DNA from: Azospirillum sp. B21
Lineage (GTDB): Bacteria > Pseudomonadota > Alphaproteobacteria > Azospirillales > Azospirillaceae
Assembly (NCBI RefSeq): GCF_008364825.1
Contig: NZ_VTTO01000009.1
Coordinates: forward strand, 124,001 to 188,000
Reading direction: 5' to 3'
Length of the DNA: 64,000 nt
How positions within the stretch are numbered: position 1 is the first letter of the stretch; every line of letters begins with the position of its first letter. Position numbers and translations under genes: made by a program. Shown piece after piece: positions 53,964 to 62,581 of this stretch. The notes below the pieces were generated by a model, which did not search any database, was not told the DNA's origin, and saw nothing but the letters and a program-made list of their open reading frames with translations.

Positions 53964-54807
53964 CGTAGCTGTGCCCTTCCTTCAGCCCCTCTCGCACACG
54001 GTGGGCGATGGCGGCGAACTCGGGCGATTCGCGGATATCCAGCGTGCGCTCACGCGGCAGGCTGTTGCAGTCGATTACGTCCAGGATGCGCCCCGGCCGC
54101 GGGCTCATCACCACGATGCGGGTGGACAGGAACACCGCCTCGGCGATCGAATGGGTGACGAAGACGCAGGTCTTCCCGGTCGCCCGCCACAGCTGGGTCA
54201 GGTGCAGGTTCAGATGGTCGCGGGTTATCTCGTCCAGCGCGCCGAACGGCTCGTCCATCAAAAGCAGGTCGGGCTGCAACGCCAGCGCGCGCGCGATGGA
54301 GACGCGCTGCTGCATCCCGCCGGACAGCTGCCAGGGGAACTTGCGCTCGAAGCCGACCAAGCCGACGCGTTCCAACTGCTCTCGGGCGCGCTGCTGCCGG
54401 TCGGCCTTGGGCAGCCCCATGATTTCCAGCGGCAGCATCACGTTGCGCTCCACCGTGCGCCACGGGTACAGCGCCGGGGCCTGGAAGACATAGCCGTAGA
54501 GCCGCTTCAGCCGCGCCTGCTCCGGCGTCATGCCTTCGATGGCGATATGGCCGGAGGTCGGCCGCTCCAGATCGGCGATCACGCGCAGCAACGTGGTCTT
54601 GCCGCAGCCGCTGGGACCGATCAGCGAGACGAAGTCACTTTTGGCGATGGTCAGGTCGACCTCGCTCAATGCCATGACCGGCTTGTCGGCGGTGGGATAG
54701 ACCAGCGACAGCTTGCGCGCCTCCACCACCACAGGCGCGACGGACTTTTCCGAGCCTTGCCGGAAAGCGGCTTTCTCCTGGGCATCAAGCGGATTTGGGA
54801 AGGTCAC
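53956..54807 (-). CDS. ABC transporter ATPase, NitT/TauT-like
   Basis: The 283-residue product has Walker A GPSGCGKTTLL, Q-loop YVFQAPALYPWRTVERNVML, signature LSGGMQQRVSIARALALQPD, Walker B LLLMDEPFGALDEITRDHLN and the H-loop FVTHSIAEAVFLSTRIVVMS. A 30-residue N-terminal extension precedes the fold. It heads a cassette that lacks a binding protein. The upstream 150 bp were checked for a TPP riboswitch core and none was seen. Confidence 0.88.
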   Translation of the reverse strand: MTFPNPLDAQEKAAFRQGSEKSVAPVVVEARKLSLVYPTADKPVMALSEVDLTIAKSDFVSLIGPSGCGKTTLLRVIADLERPTSGHIAIEGMTPEQARLKRLYGYVFQAPALYPWRTVERNVMLPLEIMGLPKADRQQRAREQLERVGLVGFERKFPWQLSGGMQQRVSIARALALQPDLLLMDEPFGALDEITRDHLNLHLTQLWRATGKTCVFVTHSIAEAVFLSTRIVVMSPRPGRILDVIDCNSLPRERTLDIRESPEFAAIAHRVREGLKEGHSYDD

Positions 54808-55055
54808 GGACGACGATCCTTCGCGGCAGGTCAGGCTGAGCGGGTCGGTCTGGAAACGCCTACGTGCACGCTACCACCGCCCCGGTTGCAGCACCAGCAG
54901 CGCAGAACCGAGCGCGGCCAAGGCGGCAGAGCCGCACCGCAACCTGACGGCAAGTTCGCCAAGGATCCGCGATTGGCATGCGATTGCATGCTCTTTATTC
55001 TCGCGCCACCGGACGCGCGCCATGCGCAGCCGGCAACCGAGAGGAGGTGACGCGA

Positions 55056-55145
55056 GTGAGAAAATTCCTGAAGTGGCTCGGCCGCTTCTGGTTCAAGCTG
55101 AAGTTCGAGTTCGAAGCGGGCTTCAACAGGGACCAGGATCGGTAA
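55056..55145 (+). CDS. Very small basic amphipathic protein, 29 residues
   Basis: A GTG at 55056 follows GAGGAGGTGA (55041-55050), a near-perfect ribosome binding site, at 5-7 bp. The product opens VRKFLKWLGRFWFKLKFEF and ends in DQDR, with alternating aromatic/aliphatic and basic residues that would form an amphipathic helix lying on a membrane. A hairpin ggcggga/tcccgcc (55156-55181) begins 10 bp past the stop. No family is recognised; the strong site is the main evidence. Confidence 0.55.
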   Translation: MRKFLKWLGRFWFKLKFEFEAGFNRDQDR

Positions 55146-55383
55146 AGCCAGAGGTGGCGGGATCGGGAAACCGGTCCCGCCATTCAGGAAAGCAGCTCGC
55201 GTCACCTCCTGCCCCTGAGAGTACCATGACCCCCGCCATTTTCAAGGCGGCGGCGAGCGGCAACCCCGCCCTCGGCACGCACCGCGGGTATACAGCCGAT
55301 CCGGGCGACACGCGAAAGAACTGGACGGCCGACATGCCGCCGGAACAGGATCACGCCCCTTTCCTTGCTCCGATCCAGCAGAT

Positions 55384-56013
55384 ATGCCAGCCGCCAAGCC
55401 ACCGCCCAGCCTGGAAATCACCCGCGAGGACGGCGCGGCCGGTGCCGTCTTCGTGGCGAGACCGGTGCTGACACCGGTGATCCGCACACGCTATCTGCTG
55501 ATCGCCGGCCTGCTGGCGACGGGCTTCGTCGCAGGGGCCGGACTGGCGCCGGAGCAGTTGTCCGACATGCTGCAGTGGCTGGCCGTCTTCTGTGCGGCAC
55601 CGGTTCTGCTGCTGTGGGTGGTGACGCTGACGGAGACGGTGCAGCGCCGGGCGGTGCGGCTGGGCGTGACGGCGCGCGGCCTGACGGTGGACGGCGCCCG
55701 CATCCACCCGCACGAGACGATCCGGGATCTGGCGCTCTACCCCATGGTCGGCGGCAAGCCGCTGTTCGTCGCCTGGATCGATCCGGCGCACGATTACGGG
55801 CACAAGGCGGAATTGAAGCTGGTCGGCGGCGACGTGGCGCCCAACGACGCCGTCAGGGCGGAACTGAAGGCCGCCGGCAGCCGCAACGTGCGGCTGGTCA
55901 TGCACCGGCGCGGCGGACGCAAGGCCATCGTCCTGGTGCGCGGGCTGACCCTGTCGGGCGGGCAGACCCTGCTGGCCGCCCTGGCGGCGGAGCTTCGCGC
56001 TCACAGCCGCTAG
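55384..56013 (+). CDS. Membrane protein of unknown function, 209 residues
   Basis: Not recognised as a named family. Residues 30-55 and 60-82 form two transmembrane helices (YLLIAGLLATGFVAGAGLAP, LQWLAVFCAAPVLLLWVVTL). The C-terminal part from about residue 90 is a beta-rich domain (RLGVTARGLTVDGARIHPHE) reminiscent of bacterial PH-like domains that follow two helices. It is convergent with the DUF3126 gene, 35 bp apart. Confidence 0.6.
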   Translation: MPAAKPPPSLEITREDGAAGAVFVARPVLTPVIRTRYLLIAGLLATGFVAGAGLAPEQLSDMLQWLAVFCAAPVLLLWVVTLTETVQRRAVRLGVTARGLTVDGARIHPHETIRDLALYPMVGGKPLFVAWIDPAHDYGHKAELKLVGGDVAPNDAVRAELKAAGSRNVRLVMHRRGGRKAIVLVRGLTLSGGQTLLAALAAELRAHSR

Positions 56014-56048
56014 GGCACCAGTGGGGAACGTCAGGAAAACGCCAGGGA

Positions 56049-56312
56049 TCAGCGGCGCGGGATGGCCGGCGGCTCCGGCAGATCCTCTTCCAGGATGACG
56101 ACGTTCAGGGCATAGGAGATCTCGCCCTCGTCCTCGTCACGGTTCAGCGTGCCGAAGAATTCGCCATCCACCGTCACCTCGGCCGACTGGCCGGCCTTCG
56201 CCGGCGGCTCGATCACGATCTTCTGATTGCCCAGCGTCTTGCGCAGGTACATCTGCACGCGGGCGATTTCGGTGTCGGACATCCGGACGGCGGACGGCTT
56301 TGCGGGCGGCAT
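56049..56312 (-). CDS. DUF3126 family protein
   Basis: The 87-residue product contains MSDTEIARVQMYLRKTLGNQ, then VTVDGEFFGTLNRDEDEGE and ISYALNVVILEEDL, which match the small alphaproteobacterial DUF3126 family. The function is unknown. The start at 56312 adds ten residues before the conserved part; ATG at the MSDTE methionine is the alternative. Confidence 0.8.
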   Translation of the reverse strand: MPPAKPSAVRMSDTEIARVQMYLRKTLGNQKIVIEPPAKAGQSAEVTVDGEFFGTLNRDEDEGEISYALNVVILEEDLPEPPAIPRR

Positions 56313-56617
56313 GGCGAACCTCGTTGTCTGCGAAGGAGCGTCATATAGGCGGCTTCGCGGCGAAGGGAAAGCGATACCTCGCGCCAGCGGCGAGCTTGTT
56401 CGGCGAGTTGTATCAGGACCCGCAACGCCGCCGAGGCACGGGGCAGTCCTCCGCGCGGGGTAATGCGGCCATCGCCCGACGCCCCGAAAGAGCGGGGTCC
56501 CGGAGCGGCGGAAAAGGCTATGCTCCCGGCGGCGGTACGCAGCCCGGCGGGCGGCGGCACGAATGGTCGCGCCCTGCGGGAGGCCGCCGCGAAGACGGAG
56601 GACGGAACGCCTTGACC

Positions 56618-58315
56618 ATGATTGCCCGGCCGCGCAGCGCCGCATTCCCCACCACCCGGCCATGGAGACGGACCCTTGCGGGGACCGTCCTCACCGCGGC
56701 GCTGCTGGCTGCCCTGCCCTTCGGCGGCGCGGTGGCCGACACGGAAAAGCGGGTGGCGCTGGTCATCGACAACGGACGCTACAGCGGGCTCGACAGCCGG
56801 TCGGAACAGGCCGCCGCCAATGCGGGGACGATGGTGTCCGCGCTGCGCAAAGCCGGCTTTGCAGTAACGCGGGCCGACAATGTCGGGCGGGTGGCGATGG
56901 AATCGGCGCTGGAACGCTTCCGCGAGGCGCTGTCCGGCGCCGACCTGGGCTTCGTCTACTACACCGGCCTCGCCGTCGAGCTCGGGGAGCGGGAATATCT
57001 GCTGCCCGCGGACGCCGCGCCTGCGGGGGCGGAGGATTTGCCGCGCACTGCACTGGACCTCGACACGGTGCTGGGCGACCTGCGGGACAGCGGGCGCAAG
57101 GCGGTGGTGGTGATCGATCCGGGCACCGCCGACGCGCTGGCCCAGCGGGTCGGCGGCGGCGCGTTGGGAACGCCGATGGAAGCGGACGGCCTTTTCGTCG
57201 TCTATGCCCACCGCCCCGGAGTGCCGCCGGTGCCGGCTCAATCGGCCAGGGGGGCGGCCCCCTTCACCGCCGCGCTGGCCCGCGAGATGGTCAAGCCCGG
57301 CGTCACCTTCCGCGATTCGCTGGCCGAGGTGGCGCGCTCCGTCGCAGAACGCAGCGAAGGGCGCCAGCTGCCCTGGCTGCAGGACCGGCTGGGCGCCACG
57401 CTGGTCCTGGTGCCGGCCCTCGCCGCGGCACCGAAGCCGCCGGCCGCCCCCTCCCCCGACATGCAGCCGCAGGACCCGTCCACCCAGGCGAAAAGGGAAC
57501 CGCCGCCAAAGGAGCCGCCACCGGTGGTGACCAGCCCCAGCCTGCCACCGGGTGAGTATGAGATGGCCAAGTCCGGCGTGCTGTTCGACCGTCCGGCGGT
57601 GGGTGCCCGCGGCGTTGCGCAGCTGCCGGCCGGCACCGTGGTGACGGTGCTGGAGGCGGTGCCGGAAGGCAGTTGGCTGCGCGTGCGGGATTCGGCCGGG
57701 CGAAACGGCTACGTCACCGCCGGGACCCTCGCCGCCCGCTGGGCCGACCCGTCGCCGCTGGCCGCCCGTTCCCGCGGGACCGTGGAGGCCGGCCCCTCCT
57801 TCGGCGATCCGGCCGCCGAGCCGCCGGCCACCGGCAGTTCCGACCCGATCCGGACGGAAGAGACGCGCAGCTTCCCCACTCCCCCGCCCGGTACCGCAGC
57901 CGCGGAACCCGATGGCCCGGCCGTGGCGGCGCAGCAGCAGGCGATGCGCGCGCTGGGCGATGCCCGCACGGCGGCGGAGCGGGCGCGCAGCCGGCCCGAC
58001 AGCCGCTTTTGGAGCTATGGCTTCTCGGCCGGCGACCGCTATGAGGGGACATGGGCGCAGCCGTCATCGGGATCGGGTCTAGGGCGGCCAATCCGCCAAG
58101 GGGCGGGCGTCTATCACTTCGCCAACGGACAAACCTATGAGGGTGAATGGTCCGGCGACCTGATGTCCGGCTACGGCGTGATGACCTTCACCGACGGCAG
58201 CCGCTTCGCCGGGCGTTTCAGCAACGGCCAGCCGGACGGGCCGGGCGTGTTCCAGTACGCCAACGGCGGACAGAGCGCCGGGATGTGGCGCGGCTCCGTC
58301 CGCCTCGATCAGTGA
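56618..58315 (+). CDS. Secreted caspase-like (pseudo-peptidase) protein with SH3 and MORN repeats
   Basis: The 565-residue product has a signal segment (TLAGTVLTAALLAALPFGGA) and a caspase-hemoglobinase fold in residues 44-265 (KRVALVIDNGRYSGLDSR, FVYYTGLAVELGEREYLLPA). The catalytic His of the YxGHG motif is Leu118, and the catalytic Cys after VVIDxx is Gly169, so it is probably inactive. A Pro-rich linker follows, then an SH3-like domain (about 315-375, GTVVTVLEAVPEGSWLRVRD) and C-terminal MORN repeats (YHFANGQTYEGEWSGDLMSG). The start has GGAGG upstream. It is convergent with the AAA/ankyrin gene, with 23 bp between the stops. Confidence 0.8.
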   Translation: MIARPRSAAFPTTRPWRRTLAGTVLTAALLAALPFGGAVADTEKRVALVIDNGRYSGLDSRSEQAAANAGTMVSALRKAGFAVTRADNVGRVAMESALERFREALSGADLGFVYYTGLAVELGEREYLLPADAAPAGAEDLPRTALDLDTVLGDLRDSGRKAVVVIDPGTADALAQRVGGGALGTPMEADGLFVVYAHRPGVPPVPAQSARGAAPFTAALAREMVKPGVTFRDSLAEVARSVAERSEGRQLPWLQDRLGATLVLVPALAAAPKPPAAPSPDMQPQDPSTQAKREPPPKEPPPVVTSPSLPPGEYEMAKSGVLFDRPAVGARGVAQLPAGTVVTVLEAVPEGSWLRVRDSAGRNGYVTAGTLAARWADPSPLAARSRGTVEAGPSFGDPAAEPPATGSSDPIRTEETRSFPTPPPGTAAAEPDGPAVAAQQQAMRALGDARTAAERARSRPDSRFWSYGFSAGDRYEGTWAQPSSGSGLGRPIRQGAGVYHFANGQTYEGEWSGDLMSGYGVMTFTDGSRFAGRFSNGQPDGPGVFQYANGGQSAGMWRGSVRLDQ

Positions 58316-58338
58316 CCATCTTGAATGAACGCGGCTGA

Positions 58339-60831
58339 TCAGCGCGGCTTGAGGGCCTCCACCACCTGGACGTGCCCCTGCAGCGCACCCAGCGTCAGGG
58401 CGGAGTTGCCGTTGGCATCCATGCGGTACGGGTTCGCGCCGTGGTCGAGCAGCAGCTTGGCAACCGCCTCGTGCCCGTTGTTGGCGGCATACATCAGCGC
58501 CGACCAGCCATAGGCGGTGGTGCGGTCCACCATCACCCCGCGCTGGATCAGCGTGCGCGCCACCTCCTGGTGGCCGCGGGCGGCGGCGGCCATCAGCGCC
58601 GTCTTGCCGTCGCTGTTGGTGGTATCGAGATCCGCCCCGCCGTCAGCCAGCGCCCGGACGACCGCGTCATGGCCGCCCCAGGCTGCATACATCACGGCGG
58701 TGGCCCCATCGGAGGTGCGCAGATCGCTGCGGGCGCGCCGGTCCAGCAGAACGCGCACCGCGTCGGTCAGTCCCTGTTCAGCCGCGACCATCAGCAGGGT
58801 CTTGCCGCTGTCGAGCCGGCTGTCGGGGCTGGCGCCGCCCTGCAGCGTGCGCGACAGCTCAGCCGGATTGCGCAGCAGGGCCAGCACCGATTCGCGATCC
58901 TGCAGGCCCGGTGTGGCCTTCACCGGCACAGCCGTGCTTCCGCCCGCCGTTCCGGAACCGCCCATCGCCGGACCGGTATAGGCGCGCTGCTCGCTCGCCG
59001 CGCGGATGCGCTCCGCGAGGTCCGGGCTGTTGGGCGAGAGCATCTGCGCCCGTTCGTAGAAGCGCTTGGTTTCCGACCAGTCGCCGTCGCGCTCGGCCAG
59101 CATCGCCCAGCGGCGATAGGTGTCCTCCATGGTGGCCAGCAGTTCGGTCGCTTCGGGCGATGCCGGCGCGATCTGGCGGATGCGCTGAACCGTCTCATAG
59201 GCGTTGTCGCCGGGCGGGGTGGTCAGGCGCTTGCCGGCGATCTGGCGGCGGGCCTGATCGACCATCATGCGCACGCGCTGCGTGATCTCCGCATCGGGGA
59301 CGGCCAACTGCGGCACCTGTGGAATCGGCGTGGCGGAAGGCTCCTCCAGCGGCGGCAGCGAGGCGGCCCCCGGCGCCGCTTCCGCATTGCCCGCGGTGGG
59401 CACCGCCGGGGCGGCAGCAACGGGTGCGGCAGCCGGCGCCTGGGATTGGGCCGGCGGCAAGGCTGCCGTCTGCACCGGAGCGGTTTGAGCCGGAGCGGAC
59501 GGCGAAGGCTGGACTGCGCCCTGCTTCGTCACCGTCAGGGTGCCGGCCGGCGGCGGCGCGGCCGGGAGCGCGGCATTGCTTTGCCCGGCCTGGACACCAG
59601 GCGCCACGGACGGCTGGGCGGCGGGCGGCGGTGCGGCGGGCGGCGGCGCGGATGGTGCAACCGGCGGCAGGTCGGCGGCGGCATGCTGACCGCCGGCGGG
59701 CGGAACATCGTTGCCGACCAGCCCCTGCACCGTACGCTCCACCGCATCGCGCGCCCGGCTCCAGCCCTCCTCGATCATCGCCAGAGCGCGGTCGGGGGAA
59801 GCGCCGGGCACGGCGGTGGCGATGGCCGCACCGGCGGCACCCAGCAGCACCAGCGTGGTCAGTGCCGCACCGGCATAAAGCCCGGTCCGGCGCGGCGCCC
59901 GCATGGCCCCGACGGGCATGGCGTCCGCCGGTATGGCTCCGGCCTGCATTCCCCTTGCGGCCATCGCGTCGGGACCGCGGTCGCTCCAGTCATACTCTCC
60001 CGATTTTCCGTCTCCCGCCCAACCATCCCTCGGCCAATCGTTGGCCGGGGTGGCGGCGGGCTGGGCCGGGGCCTGATGCGGAGCCTGCTGCGGGGCCTGA
60101 TTCGGACTGCGGCGATCCACCCAGGCCGGATCGGCCTCCTGCACCTGGGGCGGAACCGCCAGCATCGGCGCCGGACGCGGCACGGTCTGCACGGCCGACA
60201 TCGACGGCAACTCGTCGGGCAGACTGCCGCCCGGCGCCATCCGGTAGATCACGCCCATGTCGCGCAGCTCATCGGCCAGCCCGGCGCGCGCCAGCGTCCC
60301 TTCCAACTCCGGCGTGCCGCAGAGAAGAACCTGGAGGAAGCGGCCGGCCGGCGTCTCGGCCCGCGTCAGGTCGACCAGATCGGCCAGCACCGGCGGGGCG
60401 AGCACGGTGGCGTTGTCGACCGCCAGCAAGCCGGACCCGGCCAGTTCCAGCCGCTCTTCCAACGCGGCGATCAGCGCGTCGAAATCGCCCTCGCCTTCCT
60501 CGCCCGGCGCCAGATCGGGCAGCGCCCCGGCGCCGGCGGCGGCGACCAGATCCTCCACCTCGGCACCGACCGAAGCCGTGACCGGCAGCGCCATCGCGCC
60601 ATCGGCCTCCACATGCTCCACCAGCTGCCGGAACAGGGCGGGACGGCCCGACCCGGCATCGCCGACCAGCACCAGAAGCCTCTTGCGGGCCAGGAAGGCC
60701 AATACCAGTCCATCACGGATTTCGGCGGCCGATGCCGCGGCACCGGCGGAATCGTGAACGGGATCGTGGTGGCCCGGAGCGGCGCGCCGGGCGCGCGAAG
60801 TGTGTTTCGGGGCAGAACGGTCCATGGACAT
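58339..60831 (-). CDS. Membrane protein with degenerate AAA (ExeA-like) domain and ankyrin repeats
   Basis: The 830-residue product has an ExeA/GspA-like AAA part (residues 35-205). Its P-loop reads VGDAGSGRPALF, with the expected Lys-Thr replaced by Arg-Pro, and its Walker B ends LLAVDNA rather than DE. One transmembrane helix (317-341) follows, then a long Pro/Ala-rich stretch (350-480), a helical segment, and about five ankyrin repeats at the C-terminus (DSGKTLLMVAAEQGLTDAVR to ALTLGALQGHVQVVEALK). It is likely a scaffold, with ankyrins in the periplasm if the N-terminus is cytoplasmic. The start may be 60831 or 60825. Confidence 0.75.
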   Translation of the reverse strand: MSMDRSAPKHTSRARRAAPGHHDPVHDSAGAAASAAEIRDGLVLAFLARKRLLVLVGDAGSGRPALFRQLVEHVEADGAMALPVTASVGAEVEDLVAAAGAGALPDLAPGEEGEGDFDALIAALEERLELAGSGLLAVDNATVLAPPVLADLVDLTRAETPAGRFLQVLLCGTPELEGTLARAGLADELRDMGVIYRMAPGGSLPDELPSMSAVQTVPRPAPMLAVPPQVQEADPAWVDRRSPNQAPQQAPHQAPAQPAATPANDWPRDGWAGDGKSGEYDWSDRGPDAMAARGMQAGAIPADAMPVGAMRAPRRTGLYAGAALTTLVLLGAAGAAIATAVPGASPDRALAMIEEGWSRARDAVERTVQGLVGNDVPPAGGQHAAADLPPVAPSAPPPAAPPPAAQPSVAPGVQAGQSNAALPAAPPPAGTLTVTKQGAVQPSPSAPAQTAPVQTAALPPAQSQAPAAAPVAAAPAVPTAGNAEAAPGAASLPPLEEPSATPIPQVPQLAVPDAEITQRVRMMVDQARRQIAGKRLTTPPGDNAYETVQRIRQIAPASPEATELLATMEDTYRRWAMLAERDGDWSETKRFYERAQMLSPNSPDLAERIRAASEQRAYTGPAMGGSGTAGGSTAVPVKATPGLQDRESVLALLRNPAELSRTLQGGASPDSRLDSGKTLLMVAAEQGLTDAVRVLLDRRARSDLRTSDGATAVMYAAWGGHDAVVRALADGGADLDTTNSDGKTALMAAAARGHQEVARTLIQRGVMVDRTTAYGWSALMYAANNGHEAVAKLLLDHGANPYRMDANGNSALTLGALQGHVQVVEALKPR

Positions 60832-61043
60832 CTCAAGACGCCGATCAGTGAAGGAAGCGCTGATGAGACTCTAGTGATGCGTCCCCCAAGCCCCGACAGA
60901 GCAAAGGGCGGTAGCCCCCTCTCTTCCGGGGTGGGTGGACTGACCCTTCCGGCACGAACGCGCCGCTGGTCCGCCGGACGGGGGAGGGGTATAGGGTTGC
61001 CCCCGAAATCCTCGGCTGAACCCCCATCTGGACGGCGACAGGC

Positions 61044-61946
61044 ATGCGAGTCGGAATCGATTTGGGCGGCACCAAGATCGCCGCAGTGGCGCTCGGCGCG
61101 GACGGGGCCGAACTGGCCCGCCACCGCCGCCCCACCCCGCGCGATTACGACGCCACGCTGGACGCCCTGGCGGAGACTGTGGCGGCGCTCGACCCGTTCG
61201 GCACCGGCGGCGTCGGCATCAGCCTGCCCGGCATCGTCGATCCCTCCGCCGGGATGGTGCGCGCGGTGAACCTGCCCTGGCTCGCCGGCCGTCCCTTCGC
61301 CGAAGACGCGGCGCGGCGGATCGGCCGCCCGGTGCGGATCGCCAACGATGCCAACTGCTTCACCCTGTCGGAGGCGACGGACGGCGCCGCGGTCGGGTCG
61401 GCGGTGGTGTTCGGCATCATCCTGGGCACCGGCGTCGGCGGCGGCATCGTGGTGGACGGGCGCATCCTGCCCGGCGCCAACGGGCTGGCCGGCGAATGGG
61501 GCCATGCCCCCCTGCCCTGGCGCGAGGAGGCCGACGGCCTGCCGGTGCCCTGCGGCTGCGGCAAGACCGGATGCCTGGAGACCGTGCTGTGCGGCGCCGG
61601 GCTGTCGCGCCTGCACCGGCATCTGACCGGGGACGACGGCACCGGCAATGCGGCGGACCCGCAGGAGATCGCCGCCCGTGCCCTGGCGGGTGATCCGGCC
61701 GCAGCCGCGACGCTGACACGCCATGCCGATGCGCTGGCCCGTGCGCTGGCCCCGGTGCTGAACCTGCTGGATCCCGACATGGTGGTGGTCGGCGGCGGCC
61801 TGTCCGCCCTGCCGGGCCTGTGCGAATCGGTGGCGCAGCGCTGGGGCACCTGGGCATTGGCAGCCGCGCCGCGGACCCGGATGGCCGTCGCCCGCCATGG
61901 CGGGGAAAGCGGCATGCGCGGCGCTGCCCGCCTGTGGCCGGAATAA
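61044..61946 (+). CDS. ROK family sugar kinase (fructokinase or N-acetylglucosamine kinase type)
   Basis: The 300-residue product has the ATP motif GIDLGGTKIAAVAL, the sugar-binding region VRIANDANCFTLSEATDGAA, FGIILGTGVGGGIVVDGRIL, the GEWGH catalytic-site histidine and the ROK zinc motif CGCGKTGCLETVL. It phosphorylates a hexose; residues alone do not settle the substrate. It stands alone between two convergent or divergent genes. Confidence 0.88.
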   Translation: MRVGIDLGGTKIAAVALGADGAELARHRRPTPRDYDATLDALAETVAALDPFGTGGVGISLPGIVDPSAGMVRAVNLPWLAGRPFAEDAARRIGRPVRIANDANCFTLSEATDGAAVGSAVVFGIILGTGVGGGIVVDGRILPGANGLAGEWGHAPLPWREEADGLPVPCGCGKTGCLETVLCGAGLSRLHRHLTGDDGTGNAADPQEIAARALAGDPAAAATLTRHADALARALAPVLNLLDPDMVVVGGGLSALPGLCESVAQRWGTWALAAAPRTRMAVARHGGESGMRGAARLWPE

Positions 61947-62053
61947 GCCTCACCATTTGGCGGGGCCATTTTTGCGAGATCGGCCGCAACCAACGGTCAC
62001 GCAGTGGCACGGGACTTGCGCATTCTCTGTTCAGACCGAACGGGGATACGCCC

Positions 62054-62377
62054 ATGATGCGGAAGAAATTGGGGACGCGGGCCACGGGGAACGGCGTCCA
62101 TTTGCATTTTGCAAACCGGAACGCGACGCGGGCCGGGAAACCGGCGGCACGTTTGCATTTTGCAAATGATCCCGGCATTGGCCAGGGCACCAGCCGTCAC
62201 CTGGAACATGCCTGCGCCAGCCTGCAGGACGCAGCGGTGGAATTGGAGGCGGTGCTTGCCACGCTGCCCGGCGACGAGCAGGCCGATCTGCATGAGGCCA
62301 TCGGCTCGATCATGGAGACGCTGCAACTGATCGCCTCGGCCCATTCCCGGCTGGAGCCGCCCATCGCCGCCGACTGA
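62054..62377 (+). CDS. Small hypothetical protein, 107 residues
   Basis: Not recognised. The start at 62054 (MMRKKLGTRATGNGVHLHFA) has a weak ACGGGGA site. The N-terminal half contains LHFAN twice, 17 residues apart, each encoded by the same palindrome. The C-terminal half is a helical hairpin (LEHACASLQDAAVELEAVLA, LHEAIGSIMETLQLIASAHS). A strong terminator follows 40 bp after the stop, supporting the gene. Confidence 0.5.
   Translation: MMRKKLGTRATGNGVHLHFANRNATRAGKPAARLHFANDPGIGQGTSRHLEHACASLQDAAVELEAVLATLPGDEQADLHEAIGSIMETLQLIASAHSRLEPPIAAD
62101..62166 (+). repeat. Two copies of the palindrome TTTGCATTTTGCAAA
   Basis: Copies at 62101-62115 and 62152-62166, perfect TTTGCA/TGCAAA arms with a 3-bp centre, 51 bp apart and in frame with the small gene. 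They resemble binding sites of TTTGCAAA-recognising regulators, but no regulator gene is nearby. Confidence 0.75.
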
Positions 62378-62415
62378 GACGGCGGTCGGGTTCGAACCCG
62401 TTTTTCCAAGCCACA

Positions 62416-62450
62416 TGAAAAAAGGCGGCCCGCCGGGACCGCCCTTTTTC
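62416..62450 (+). terminator. Rho-independent terminator
   Basis: aaaaaaggcgg and ccgcccttttt flank an inner cccg/cggg pairing. T-run of five on the plus strand, A-run of six on the other, so it may work in both directions between the small gene on the left and the tiny minus-strand gene on the right. Confidence 0.8.
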
Positions 62451-62518
62451 GGTTGCCGACTCTTCGATTGCCGACTTTTCGCTCGCCGAGCGGCTCAGCC
62501 GGTCACGTCGAAGCCGAC

Positions 62519-62581
62519 TCAGTCGGAAATGGTCTGCCAGAAGAAAAAGACGACGGCGAGGACCATGATGGCGATGTCCAT
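62519..62581 (-). CDS. Tiny single-helix membrane protein, 20 residues
   Basis: The minus strand encodes MDIAIMVLAVVFFFW followed by five polar residues. Almost the whole chain is one transmembrane helix, like known small membrane subunits such as KdpF or CydX, but it matches none of them by eye. CAGGAG lies 8 bp before the ATG. Downstream on its strand is the A-run side of the terminator at 62416-62450. Confidence 0.5.
   Translation of the reverse strand: MDIAIMVLAVVFFFWQTISD

Noticed and set aside
54808..54960. A possible TPP riboswitch upstream of the transporter ATPase gene
   Set aside because: The CTGAGA and GAACCTGA-type core elements were sought on the minus strand and are absent.
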